DNA of 5,711 nucleotides. Origin: Bdellovibrionales bacterium. GTDB taxonomy: Bacteria > Bdellovibrionota > Bdellovibrionia > Bdellovibrionales > JAMPXM01. Below are positions 1-5,711 of this stretch, one piece after another. The stretch is taken from assembly GCA_005792225.1 (NCBI GenBank), contig SXSP01000202.1, positions 1 through 5,711 on the forward strand, written 5' to 3'. The position numbers and the translations under genes were made by a program. How positions within the stretch are numbered: the stretch's first letter is position 1; each line of letters begins with the position of its first letter. Under the pieces are notes generated by a model. The model was not told where the DNA came from. It worked only from the letters and a program-made list of their open reading frames with translations, and ran no database searches.

Positions 1-1443
1 ATCATCGGCGGCCTCTTGATCGGTGTCCTCCAGCACAATCTCGACATCGCGACGGCCGCCCAATACTACACGAAGCTCACGATCGGTGACGGTCTCGTGA
101 GCCAGATCCCGGCCCTCATCATTTCGACCGCGGCCGGTATCATCGTGACCCGCAGCTCGAGCGGCAAGGACATGGGCTCGGAAGTCGTCAACCAGCTCTT
201 CATCAACCCGCGGGCTCTCTATATCGGTTCCGCGGTTATGGCGGTCTTGGCGCTCGTCGGTCTTCCGCCGGTGCCGTTCTTGATTATCTCGGCGTCGCTC
301 GCGGGTCTCGGTTGGATGATCCAACGTTACCGTCAGGATGAAGAAGAGAAGGCGCGCAAGAAACAAGACGAAATTGCCGCCAAGCCCGAAAAGGAAAAGA
401 TCGAAAATCTTCTGCCCCTCGATCTCGTCGAACTCGAAGTGGGTTACGGTCTTATCAATATCGTCGAGAGCGATCAGTCGGGCGATCTCCTTGAGCGTAT
501 CGTCAGTATTCGCAAGCAGTTCGCGCTCGATCTAGGCGTGATCGTTCCGAGCATTCATATCCGCGATAATCTGCAACTCGAACCCGGTGAATACCGTCTT
601 CTCATCAAGGGCAACAAAGTCGGTGGCGGAACCCTTCGTCCCGAATACATGTTGGCGATGGATCCCGGCAATACCTTGGGTCGCGTCGACGGTATTCCGA
701 CGAAAGAACCCGCGTTCGGCCTCGACGCCCTCTGGATCGCGAAGGCGCAAAAAGAAGAGGCGGAACTCGCGGGCTTCACGGTCGTCGATCTTCCGACGGT
801 CATGGCGACTCATCTCACCGAGATCATTCGCACTCACGCTCACGAGCTCCTCGGTCGCCAGGAAGCCTCGAACTTGGTCGACAACTTCAAGAAGTCGTAC
901 CCGAAAGTGGTGGAGGAACTCATTCCGGATCCGCTTCCGCTCGGCACCGTGGTCAAAGTTCTTCAGAACCTCCTCCGCGAGCAGGTGTCGATCCGCGATC
1001 TGCTCACGATTTTCGAGACGCTCGCCGACGAGGCTCACCGTACGAGAGATGCCGACATCCTCACGGAATCCGTCCGTCGCGCGCTCGCCCGCGGGATTAC
1101 GTCTCGCTACAAGACCGACGACGGCCGCGTGCCCGTGTTGAGTCTCGATCCGCGGCTTGAGGAATTGATCGCGAATTCGCTTCTTCAAACCGAGCAGGGC
1201 GTTCAGCTCGTCATGGATCCGCGCGTGGCGCACGCCATGATCGAAGGCATCGCGACGTCGATCGAGAGCCATCCCGAGATCGCGGGTCAACCGATCTTGT
1301 TGACGAGCCCGACGGCGCGTCGACACATCTTCAAACTGACGAACAGGTTCATTCCGCAATTAGTTGTTCTCTCTCACAACGAGCTCGCGGCTGACGCGAA
1401 CATCGCTGCGGTGGGAACGGTGGAGTTAGCGCATGCGGGTTAA
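1..1443 (+). CDS. flhA: Flagellar biosynthesis protein FlhA, C-terminal 480 residues (5' end lies outside the window)
   Basis: FlhA is the inner-membrane export-gate protein of the flagellar type III secretion system; its cytosolic domain docks chaperone-substrate complexes. The frame is open from base 1 and reads IIGGLLIGVLQHNL, a family-typical membrane segment, so the TTG at 16 is not the true start. The family is usually about 690-700 residues, so roughly 210-220 N-terminal residues, including the FHIPEP signature, are missing because the window begins inside the gene. Visible residues about 20-50 hold the conserved TIGDGLVSQIPALIISTAAG stretch. Residues about 70-108 give the last two membrane helices, followed by a charged Lys/Glu linker (about 109-135). 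The cytosolic domain follows, with HELLGRQE at 281-288 and the conserved LLREQVSIRDL at about 324-334. The C-terminus (PQLVVLSHNELAADANI) is also typical. The end overlaps flhF by 11 bp. Type III virulence homologues (SctV/InvA) are excluded by the flhF-flhG-sigma context. Confidence 0.97.
   Translation: MIGGLLIGVLQHNLDIATAAQYYTKLTIGDGLVSQIPALIISTAAGIIVTRSSSGKDMGSEVVNQLFINPRALYIGSAVMAVLALVGLPPVPFLIISASLAGLGWMIQRYRQDEEEKARKKQDEIAAKPEKEKIENLLPLDLVELEVGYGLINIVESDQSGDLLERIVSIRKQFALDLGVIVPSIHIRDNLQLEPGEYRLLIKGNKVGGGTLRPEYMLAMDPGNTLGRVDGIPTKEPAFGLDALWIAKAQKEEAELAGFTVVDLPTVMATHLTEIIRTHAHELLGRQEASNLVDNFKKSYPKVVEELIPDPLPLGTVVKVLQNLLREQVSIRDLLTIFETLADEAHRTRDADILTESVRRALARGITSRYKTDDGRVPVLSLDPRLEELIANSLLQTEQGVQLVMDPRVAHAMIEGIATSIESHPEIAGQPILLTSPTARRHIFKLTNRFIPQLVVLSHNELAADANIAAVGTVELAHAG
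1422..1435 (+). promoter_or_regulatory. flhF ribosome binding site and start inside the end of flhA
   Basis: GGAG at 1422-1425 lies 7 nt before the ATG at 1433-1435. Both are inside the last codons of flhA, whose TAA is at 1441-1443. The 11-bp overlap in a different frame suggests translational coupling of flhF to flhA. The encoded N-terminus MRVKKFEA matches the usual FlhF start, which fixes this ATG as the start. Confidence 0.8.
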
Positions 1444-2980
1444 AAAATTCGAAGCGAAGAACATGAAAGAAGCTCTCCAGATGGTGAAGAACCACCTGGG
1501 GCCCGACGCGGTCATTCTCTCGGCGAGAGATAACCGTCGCAATTTCGGGATTGGCGGGGAGGCGAGTGTCGAAGTCACCGCCGCCGTTTCCGAGAGCACG
1601 CTCCATAAAAAGCAGTTCGCGGAGTCCCGTCTCACCGCCGACGCTCGCCAACGCTTTCAGAACAGCGATGCCAAAACTCAACGCACGATCATCGAGCGCA
1701 TGGTGGAGAATCGCCTTCGCGAAAACCAGCAGGAAGAAAAGCGTCGCCCCATCACGACGATGAGCTACATCGACATTCCGGACGAGCAGCCCGAAGTGAA
1801 CTCACGTCGCGCGGCCGCGATGGAGAGAGCCGCCGGTCGCAACGTTCGCGAACTCCTCGAAGACCTGGAGCAACCGGCTCCCGTGGCGAGGCCGGCCCAG
1901 CCGCCCCAACCCGAAGTTTCGGAAAAAGCGTTGAGCCGCATTCGCAATGCGGCCCGCGAAGCCTGGCAGGCGGGGATCTTTACGAACGATGAAAAGCCGA
2001 AAGCATCCGTACCGAAACCCGTGGCCCAAGGCGGAATGGAAGTCGTCAGCGCCGCGGCACCGGAACCGAGCGCTGAAATCACGTCGCTCAAAAACGAAAT
2101 CGGCCGACTCCAGCAAATGCTCGAGAGCTTTCAAAAGGTGCCGCAGAACTTCGTCACGCGTCACCCGGGGGCTGACTTCGCGATTCCTTTTGAATTGAGT
2201 TTCATGTTCCAAAAGCTGACCGAGAGTGGAATCACCGTGGATCACACCGTGGAAATCCTCCAGCGGGCCGCTAAAGAAATCGATCCCATCCAGATCAAGA
2301 AGAAGCCCATCGTCGATGCCTGGGTCGCACGTTGGTTCCTCGACAACACGAAGATCGTGCAGAATCCCTTTCAGGGGCGCTTGCACCTCTTTGTGGGCGG
2401 CGCGGGAAGCGGCAAAACGTCCACGCTCGTGAAGATGGCAAGTCACCTCGTCGTGAAAGAAAAGAAGAAGGTCGCCATTCTCTCGACTGACGCCTTCAAA
2501 GTCGGCGCCGTCGATCAGCTCAAAATTTACTGTCAGATTCTGAACGTTCCCTTCGCGGTTTTGAGAAACCGAAAGGATTGGGAATGGGTTTTGAGTCAGC
2601 TCACGGCGGTCGATCACATTCTCGTCGATTTCCCTGGCCTGCAGCTTCGTGACCTCGACGAAATCCACATGTTGAAGTCACTTCTTCCGCCGGAAGGTCT
2701 TTCGCCGATCGCGCATCTTTGCATGTCGGCGACGACGAAAGACGGAGATGCCTATGAGATCGCGAAACGCTACAAGGTCGCCGACTACGCCGATCTTGTC
2801 GTTACCAATCTGGACCAATCCGTTCAACACGGAATCATCACGAATCTGCAAGCGAAGACGGGGAAGCCGCTCCACTCGTTCGGTATCGGAAGTCGTCTAC
2901 CCGAGGACTTCGAGCTGGCCAGCAAGGAGCGAGTTTTGGATTTGATCTTTAGACTGACGAAATTGAGAAGGGAGAAATAA
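1433..2980 (+). CDS. flhF: Flagellar biosynthesis protein FlhF, SRP-type GTPase with divergent G motifs
   Basis: FlhF is a membrane-associated GTPase of the SRP family that marks the site, often the pole, where a flagellum is built; GTP binding drives dimerisation. The 515 residues divide into three parts. The N-terminal B domain begins MRVKKFEAKNMKEAL and includes LGPDAVILSARD at 22-33. A low-complexity Pro/Ala/Glu-rich linker covers about 140-215. The N and G domains run from about 218 to the end. G-domain motifs are recognisable but altered: P-loop GGAGSGKTS at 322-330 (K328), I-box DAFKVGAVDQL at 353-363 where the family usually has Arg in place of K356, G3 DFPG at 399-402 instead of DTAG, and G4 TNLD at 458-461 instead of TKLD. 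GIGSRLPEDFE near 484-493 is the usual C-terminal motif. The TAA stop is followed directly by the flhG GTG. FtsY or Ffh is unlikely given the B domain and neighbours. Confidence 0.95.
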   Translation: MRVKKFEAKNMKEALQMVKNHLGPDAVILSARDNRRNFGIGGEASVEVTAAVSESTLHKKQFAESRLTADARQRFQNSDAKTQRTIIERMVENRLRENQQEEKRRPITTMSYIDIPDEQPEVNSRRAAAMERAAGRNVRELLEDLEQPAPVARPAQPPQPEVSEKALSRIRNAAREAWQAGIFTNDEKPKASVPKPVAQGGMEVVSAAAPEPSAEITSLKNEIGRLQQMLESFQKVPQNFVTRHPGADFAIPFELSFMFQKLTESGITVDHTVEILQRAAKEIDPIQIKKKPIVDAWVARWFLDNTKIVQNPFQGRLHLFVGGAGSGKTSTLVKMASHLVVKEKKKVAILSTDAFKVGAVDQLKIYCQILNVPFAVLRNRKDWEWVLSQLTAVDHILVDFPGLQLRDLDEIHMLKSLLPPEGLSPIAHLCMSATTKDGDAYEIAKRYKVADYADLVVTNLDQSVQHGIITNLQAKTGKPLHSFGIGSRLPEDFELASKERVLDLIFRLTKLRREK

Positions 2981-2983
2981 GTG
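2968..2983 (+). promoter_or_regulatory. flhG ribosome binding site with GTG start touching the flhF stop
   Basis: AAGGGAG at 2968-2974 is a good Shine-Dalgarno, 6 nt before GTG at 2981-2983. The TAA stop of flhF (2978-2980) is directly upstream and in the same frame, so flhG cannot begin earlier. The alternative ATG at 2996 has no purine-rich sequence before it, which favours the GTG. Confidence 0.75.
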
Positions 2984-3808
2984 AATCGCCACGGCATGGG
3001 TACCGCGCGCACGCGAGTCATCAGCATCACATCCGGAAAAGGCGGCGTGGGCAAAACTAGCATCGTCTCGAACCTCGCCCTGCAGCTCGCGAAGGAAGGA
3101 AAGCGCGTTCTGATTCTTGACGGCGATTTGGGCATGGCCAACGTGGACATCATGTTCGGCGTGCGCCCCCAATACACGATTCACGACATCATCAAGGGTG
3201 AGGTCGAGATCAACGAGGTCCTGACCGAAGTCGCGCGAAATGTTTACTTGATCCCTGGTGGGAGCGGCGTGTTCGCTCTTCAGAACATGAGCGTGTTCGA
3301 AAAACAAACTCTCCTGGACCAGGTGAGCGCCCTCGGTACGGGCTTCGACGTGATGTTGATCGATACGGCTCCCGGAATCGACGACAACGTTCTCTATCTC
3401 AACAGTGCAGCCCAGGAAATCTGCGTGATCGTTACGCCGGAGCCCGCTTCGATCGCGGACTCCTACGCCTTGATCAAAGTCCTGAATCAGCGTTGCAAGG
3501 AGACTCGTTTCTCCATCATTTGTAACGAAGTGAAGGACGAAGCCGATGGAGCAAAGCTCTTCGCGAAACTCGATGGCGTCGCCCAGAAGTTCCTGTACGT
3601 CAGTCTGGATCACGTCGGATCAATACCTTCCGATCCGGTGTTGAGACAATCGACACGTGCCCAACAGTTGGTCTGTAAGACGAATCCCGATGCGGAATCG
3701 TCGCGCGCGATTCTCAAGTTGGCACACAAGTTCAGGGGTTACGAGCCCGCCCACGAGTGCAAAGGCGGTTTACAGTTCTTCTGGGAGCAGCTCGTCCGCT
3801 TGGCATGA
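2981..3808 (+). CDS. flhG: Flagellar number regulator FlhG (FleN/YlxH), MinD/ParA-type ATPase
   Basis: FlhG (also FleN, YlxH or MotR) is a MinD-like ATPase that limits flagellar number and works with FlhF; it cycles between cytosol and membrane. The 275 residues carry the deviant Walker A SGKGGVGKT at 18-26 (K20 and K25), the A' box LILDGDLGMANVD at 44-56, and a Walker B region VMLIDTAPGI at 124-133; many relatives have DTGAG at the last site. The C-terminal end, GGLQFFWEQLVRLA, looks amphipathic and fits the membrane-targeting helix known in this family. The N-terminus has only about 12 residues before the first beta strand and shows no DQxxxLR segment, the motif that stimulates FlhF GTPase in well-studied homologues. 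An in-frame stop immediately upstream rules out a longer start. ParA or MinD proper is less likely because flhF directly precedes it. Confidence 0.95.
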   Translation: MNRHGMGTARTRVISITSGKGGVGKTSIVSNLALQLAKEGKRVLILDGDLGMANVDIMFGVRPQYTIHDIIKGEVEINEVLTEVARNVYLIPGGSGVFALQNMSVFEKQTLLDQVSALGTGFDVMLIDTAPGIDDNVLYLNSAAQEICVIVTPEPASIADSYALIKVLNQRCKETRFSIICNEVKDEADGAKLFAKLDGVAQKFLYVSLDHVGSIPSDPVLRQSTRAQQLVCKTNPDAESSRAILKLAHKFRGYEPAHECKGGLQFFWEQLVRLA

Positions 3809-3832
3809 GAGATTAGGACTTTGAGCCCACTT

Positions 3833-3843
3833 CTCATTTTGAT
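3833..3843 (+). repeat. 11-bp direct repeat downstream of flhG, copy 1
   Basis: CTCATTTTGAT lies 25 bases after the flhG stop. The identical 11-mer recurs at 4682-4692, just after the fliA stop. The 9-base core TCATTTTGA, which has TCA/TGA ends in inverted orientation, occurs a third time at 4730-4738. No function can be assigned. Confidence 0.5.
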
Positions 3844-3944
3844 AACCTTTAACTGTCGCCGAAATCTGAAAAAGGGGTAACGAGAATGTCGAACAACTCT
3901 TCCTTGCTTCGCAAGTACAAAGAAGAGCCAACAAAGGTTACCCC
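3843..3944 (+). promoter_or_regulatory. Predicted structured leader enclosing the fliA ribosome binding site and start
   Basis: The Shine-Dalgarno AAGGGG at 3872-3877 is 8 nt before the ATG at 3886. GGGGTAAC (3874-3881) is a perfect 8-bp complement of GTTACCCC (3937-3944), inside early fliA codons. Within that, CTCTTC (3897-3902) pairs with GAAGAG (3922-3927), and CTTGC (3903-3907) pairs with GCAAG (3911-3915) around a UUC loop. A competing helix is possible: TAACCTTT (3843-3850) with AAAGGTTA (3933-3940), which uses the same downstream strand and would free the Shine-Dalgarno. The complementarity is seen directly. That it folds or regulates translation is inference, and chance is possible. 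Confidence 0.4.
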
Positions 3945-4671
3945 GGAGCAGAAGGATAAGCTGATCCTCGAGTACGCTCCGCTGATCAAGTTCATCGCGC
4001 AGAAGATCGCGGTGCGCTTGCCTTCGAACATCGAGCTCGATGACTTGATCTCCAGCGGTGTGATCGGGCTCATGGACGCGATCGATAAATACGATCCCAC
4101 GCGCGACAACAAGTTCAAAACGTACGCCGAATTCCGTATTCGCGGCGCGATTCTCGATGAATTGCGCGCTCAAGACTGGGTTCCGCGCTCGGTTCGTGAC
4201 AAGGCGAAACTCTTGGATCGCACGATGATCGAGCTTGAGGCTGAACTCGGCCGTTCGCCCGCGGACGAAGAGATCGCGAACAAGCTCAACATGACAATGG
4301 ACGAATTTTACGACCTCTTGAACCAAGTTCGTCCCGTGTCGGTTCTTTCGATCGACGAAGCGGCGACGTTCAGTTCTGTCGATAAGAAATCGATTCTGAA
4401 TCTTCTCGAAGCGACGAAGCTCAACAACCCCTTCACGCAGCTCAATATGAAGTCGGTGAAGGACATCGTGACGAAGGCGATCGAAGAGTTGCCCGAGCGT
4501 CAACGCCTCGTTCTCTCGCTCTATTACTATGAAGACCTGAACCTGAAGGAAATCGGTAAAGTCCTTCGCGTCACCGAGAGCCGCGTTTCGCAGTTGCACG
4601 CTCAAGCGATTTCGCGCCTTCGCGCGAAGCTCGCCCAAGTCTTCGAAGATCAAGAACAAGAAGCGTCCTGA
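3886..4671 (+). CDS. fliA: Flagellar RNA polymerase sigma factor of the sigma-28 (FliA/SigD/WhiG) family
   Basis: This sigma factor directs RNA polymerase to late flagellar and chemotaxis promoters, and in the family it is normally held by the anti-sigma factor FlgM until hook completion. The 261 residues are a usual length for the group. Region 2 begins at about residue 27 (EYAPLIKFIAQKIAVRLP), with DDLISSGVIGLMDAIDKYDP at 52-71 and the DNA-melting and -10-binding part FKTYAEFRIRGAILDELR at 77-94. The following DWVPRSVR at 97-104 is highly characteristic of FliA/SigD/WhiG rather than other sigma-70 groups. Region 3 spans about 105-180. Region 4 covers about 190-250, with LPERQRLVLSLYYYEDLNLKEIG leading into the helix-turn-helix that contacts the -35 element. 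There is no region 1.1. It follows flhG by 77 bp and is closed by an intrinsic terminator, so it is the last gene of the operon. Whether it has its own promoter is not clear from the gap. Confidence 0.95.
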   Translation: MSNNSSLLRKYKEEPTKVTPEQKDKLILEYAPLIKFIAQKIAVRLPSNIELDDLISSGVIGLMDAIDKYDPTRDNKFKTYAEFRIRGAILDELRAQDWVPRSVRDKAKLLDRTMIELEAELGRSPADEEIANKLNMTMDEFYDLLNQVRPVSVLSIDEAATFSSVDKKSILNLLEATKLNNPFTQLNMKSVKDIVTKAIEELPERQRLVLSLYYYEDLNLKEIGKVLRVTESRVSQLHAQAISRLRAKLAQVFEDQEQEAS

Positions 4672-4681
4672 GCCTTTTCTC

Positions 4682-4692
4682 CTCATTTTGAT
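4682..4692 (+). repeat. 11-bp direct repeat downstream of fliA, copy 2
   Basis: CTCATTTTGAT lies 10 bases past the fliA stop and is identical to 3833-3843. It precedes the terminator stem by 7 bases. The partial third copy of the core (4730-4738) overlaps the terminator tail and may be only part of the T-rich run. Confidence 0.5.
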
Positions 4693-4699
4693 TCTGACT

Positions 4700-4736
4700 A
4701 ACGCGGTAAGCCTGAACGCTTGCCGCGTTTCATTTT
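4700..4736 (+). terminator. Intrinsic (rho-independent) terminator of the flagellar operon
   Basis: AACGCGGTAAGC (4700-4711) pairs with GCTTGCCGCGTT (4718-4729) over 12 positions, including one G-U wobble. The loop is CTGAAC (4712-4717). TCATTTT follows as an interrupted T tract. It begins 28 bases past the fliA stop. The reverse direction has no T tract, so it acts mainly on plus-strand transcription and separates the flagellar genes from the GAF gene. Confidence 0.88.
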
Positions 4737-4741
4737 GACGG

Positions 4742-4755
4742 GTTACAGTCGTAAC
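4742..4755 (+). promoter_or_regulatory. Small dyad directly upstream of the GAF gene
   Basis: GTTAC (4742-4746) and GTAAC (4751-4755) form a perfect 5-bp inverted repeat around AGTC, ending 7 nt before the ATG at 4763. It lies where a ribosome binding site would be expected, and none is seen there. It could be a protein operator, a short RNA hairpin or chance. Confidence 0.25.
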
Positions 4756-4762
4756 TCACGCG

Positions 4763-5711
4763 ATGGAAAACAAACGAGACAACCACAAACATAAAAACAT
4801 CTACGTCCAAAATTTTCTTCGGGCGAGGCACTATAACTTTTCTCCTTTGTACAGCGAGTTGATCGGCCGAATCTGTTCGGTCGAGAGTTCAACGACGCTT
4901 CGAGACTCGGCCGAAGGATTCTGTGCGGATCTTTTGACCGCTTTCAAAGGCATCGAAATCTACGAAAAGATCGATCGGGTTTGCCTGGTTCTTCGGGTTG
5001 GATTTTCGAATGAGCTGGCTGCAGTTGATACCTGTAACTCCGCGCGAGTAGGCGCTGAAAACATCATGCCGCCTGGGTACCGCTGCTTTGTGCGCTCTGA
5101 AAGTTCGGTTTTTCAGTTGAGAGAGGGAGAAATCCGAATTTATGACGACGCTTCACGCGTCGCGGATGCATTCGAGCGCCGAGATAAACCGATTCAGAGA
5201 TCACTTGGCTTCATCATCCAGATGGGTTTCAAGAGCGGAATTTGTATTCCTCTTCACGCGATGGGTGAAGTTCGAGGGTTTTTGTTTTTGAACTCCCAAG
5301 ATCCGGCCCTTTTCGGAAACTTGGAGGATCCCGACTTTGCCGTACTCAATGTCGTCGCCATGGCCGCCAAACTGGCGCTGTATCCCAGCCTTTCGAGTGA
5401 GCTCACGGCTGACGGCGAATTTCACTCTCTCAAAAGCCGCGATGACCTCGACTTCGCCAGCCAGGAATTCGATGAAGAGGAATTTAGCGATCAACTCCGC
5501 TTGCTCACCAAGCATGTGACGAAACAAGTCTGGCGACCCAAGATCGAAAACGAAATCGAAGCCGGATTCCTCTGCTCTCCCGCGACTCTCGCGTTCATCA
5601 CACAAAAGATCTGCTCGCATTTATTTTCAAATGCCACGGAGTATCCGCGCGAGCTCAAGCTGACGTGCGCCGACGGCGAGACCGTGCAACTTCGGATTCC
5701 GATCGGAGAGA
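4763..5711 (+). CDS. GAF-domain sensor protein, 3' end outside the window (316 codons visible)
   Basis: The frame is open from ATG 4763 to the last base with no stop, so the gene runs off the window. The ATG is the only one after the in-frame stop at 4736-4738. No Shine-Dalgarno precedes it, so the start is moderately sure. Residues about 40-207 resemble a GAF domain, a ligand- or signal-binding fold. The clearest part is GFKSGICIPLHAMGEVRGFL (155-174), followed by LNSQDPALF and an alternating hydrophobic helix ending AAKLAL near 206. There is no signal peptide or membrane segment, so it is probably cytosolic. An acidic stretch (about 228-243) follows. The last visible part, with ICSHLFSNATEYP at 283-295, vaguely recalls the N box of a histidine-kinase ATPase domain, but no convincing phospho-acceptor His box precedes it. 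Output domain and ligand are unknown. It lies beyond the terminator, so it is probably transcribed separately. Confidence 0.8.
   Translation, partial: MENKRDNHKHKNIYVQNFLRARHYNFSPLYSELIGRICSVESSTTLRDSAEGFCADLLTAFKGIEIYEKIDRVCLVLRVGFSNELAAVDTCNSARVGAENIMPPGYRCFVRSESSVFQLREGEIRIYDDASRVADAFERRDKPIQRSLGFIIQMGFKSGICIPLHAMGEVRGFLFLNSQDPALFGNLEDPDFAVLNVVAMAAKLALYPSLSSELTADGEFHSLKSRDDLDFASQEFDEEEFSDQLRLLTKHVTKQVWRPKIENEIEAGFLCSPATLAFITQKICSHLFSNATEYPRELKLTCADGETVQLRIPIGE

Noticed and set aside
532..1359. Long minus-strand open frame (275 codons) opposite flhA, with similar ones opposite flhF (1802-2668), flhG (2897-3613) and fliA (3739-4686)
   Set aside because: They lie opposite strongly conserved genes, are rich in Arg and lack recognisable domains; they reflect the codon bias of the real genes.
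2230..2252. Tandem-looking repeat of ACCGTGGA in flhF
   Set aside because: Two short copies encode a conventional part of the N domain (TVDHTVE); codon choice explains the similarity.
3801..3816. TGGCATGAGAGATTAG at the flhG end, resembling a sigma-54 promoter
   Set aside because: The -24 GG is present but the required GC ten bases further is TA, so the -12 element is missing.
3805..3840. ATGAGA (3805-3810) with TCTCAT (3832-3837) followed by TTT, as a terminator after flhG
   Set aside because: The stem is short and AT-rich, the loop is 19 bases and the T run is brief; at most a weak attenuator.
3821..3846. TTGAGC and GATAAC before fliA as a sigma-70 or sigma-28 promoter
   Set aside because: The spacer is only 14 bases, and neither TAAA nor GCCGATAA of a sigma-28 site is present at the right distance.
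4735..4764. TTGACG at 4735-4740 as the -35 element of a GAF-gene promoter
   Set aside because: No plausible -10 hexamer lies 16-18 bases downstream, and the hexamer overlaps the terminator tail.
5201..5620. Minus-strand open frame of 139 codons near the window end
   Set aside because: The plus strand here is one uninterrupted frame with a GAF-like pattern; the minus frame has no recognisable motif.

Overview
This window is the end of a flagellar export and regulation operon read entirely on the plus strand, followed by the start of an unrelated-looking sensor gene. Four genes lie in the order flhA (5' end outside the window), flhF, flhG and a sigma-28 gene (fliA/sigD/whiG type). They are tightly packed: flhA and flhF overlap by 11 bp, and flhF and flhG abut with no spacer. 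The sigma gene follows after a 77-bp gap and ends at a good intrinsic terminator. This order is known from many polar flagellates among the delta-proteobacteria and Bdellovibrionota, and partly from Firmicutes and spirochaetes. With the fairly GC-rich codon usage, a Bdellovibrio-like or other delta-proteobacterial Gram-negative seems most likely, but this is inference and not certain.

Layout: 1-1443 is the last 480 codons of FlhA, the export-gate protein. 1433-2980 is FlhF, an SRP-type GTPase that sets flagellar site. 2981-3808 is FlhG, a MinD-type ATPase that sets flagellar number. 3809-3885 is a leader whose Shine-Dalgarno is complementary to an early part of the sigma coding sequence. 3886-4671 is the flagellar sigma factor. 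4700-4736 is a terminator. From 4763 to the window end a reading frame stays open without a stop and encodes a GAF-domain protein.

FlhF and FlhG together decide where and how many flagella are built, FlhA is the core of the export apparatus, and sigma-28 switches on late flagellar and chemotaxis genes once export works. The GAF protein lies beyond the terminator and is probably a separate transcription unit; nothing visible ties it to flagella except position.

The most noteworthy points are these: FlhF departs from the family consensus at several GTPase motifs while FlhG lacks the N-terminal segment known to activate FlhF; a nested RNA fold with a competing alternative encloses the sigma-factor start site; an 11-bp repeat lies just downstream of two stop codons; and a small dyad sits where the GAF gene should have its ribosome binding site. 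No clearly new system was found; most of the window is a conventional flagellar locus.
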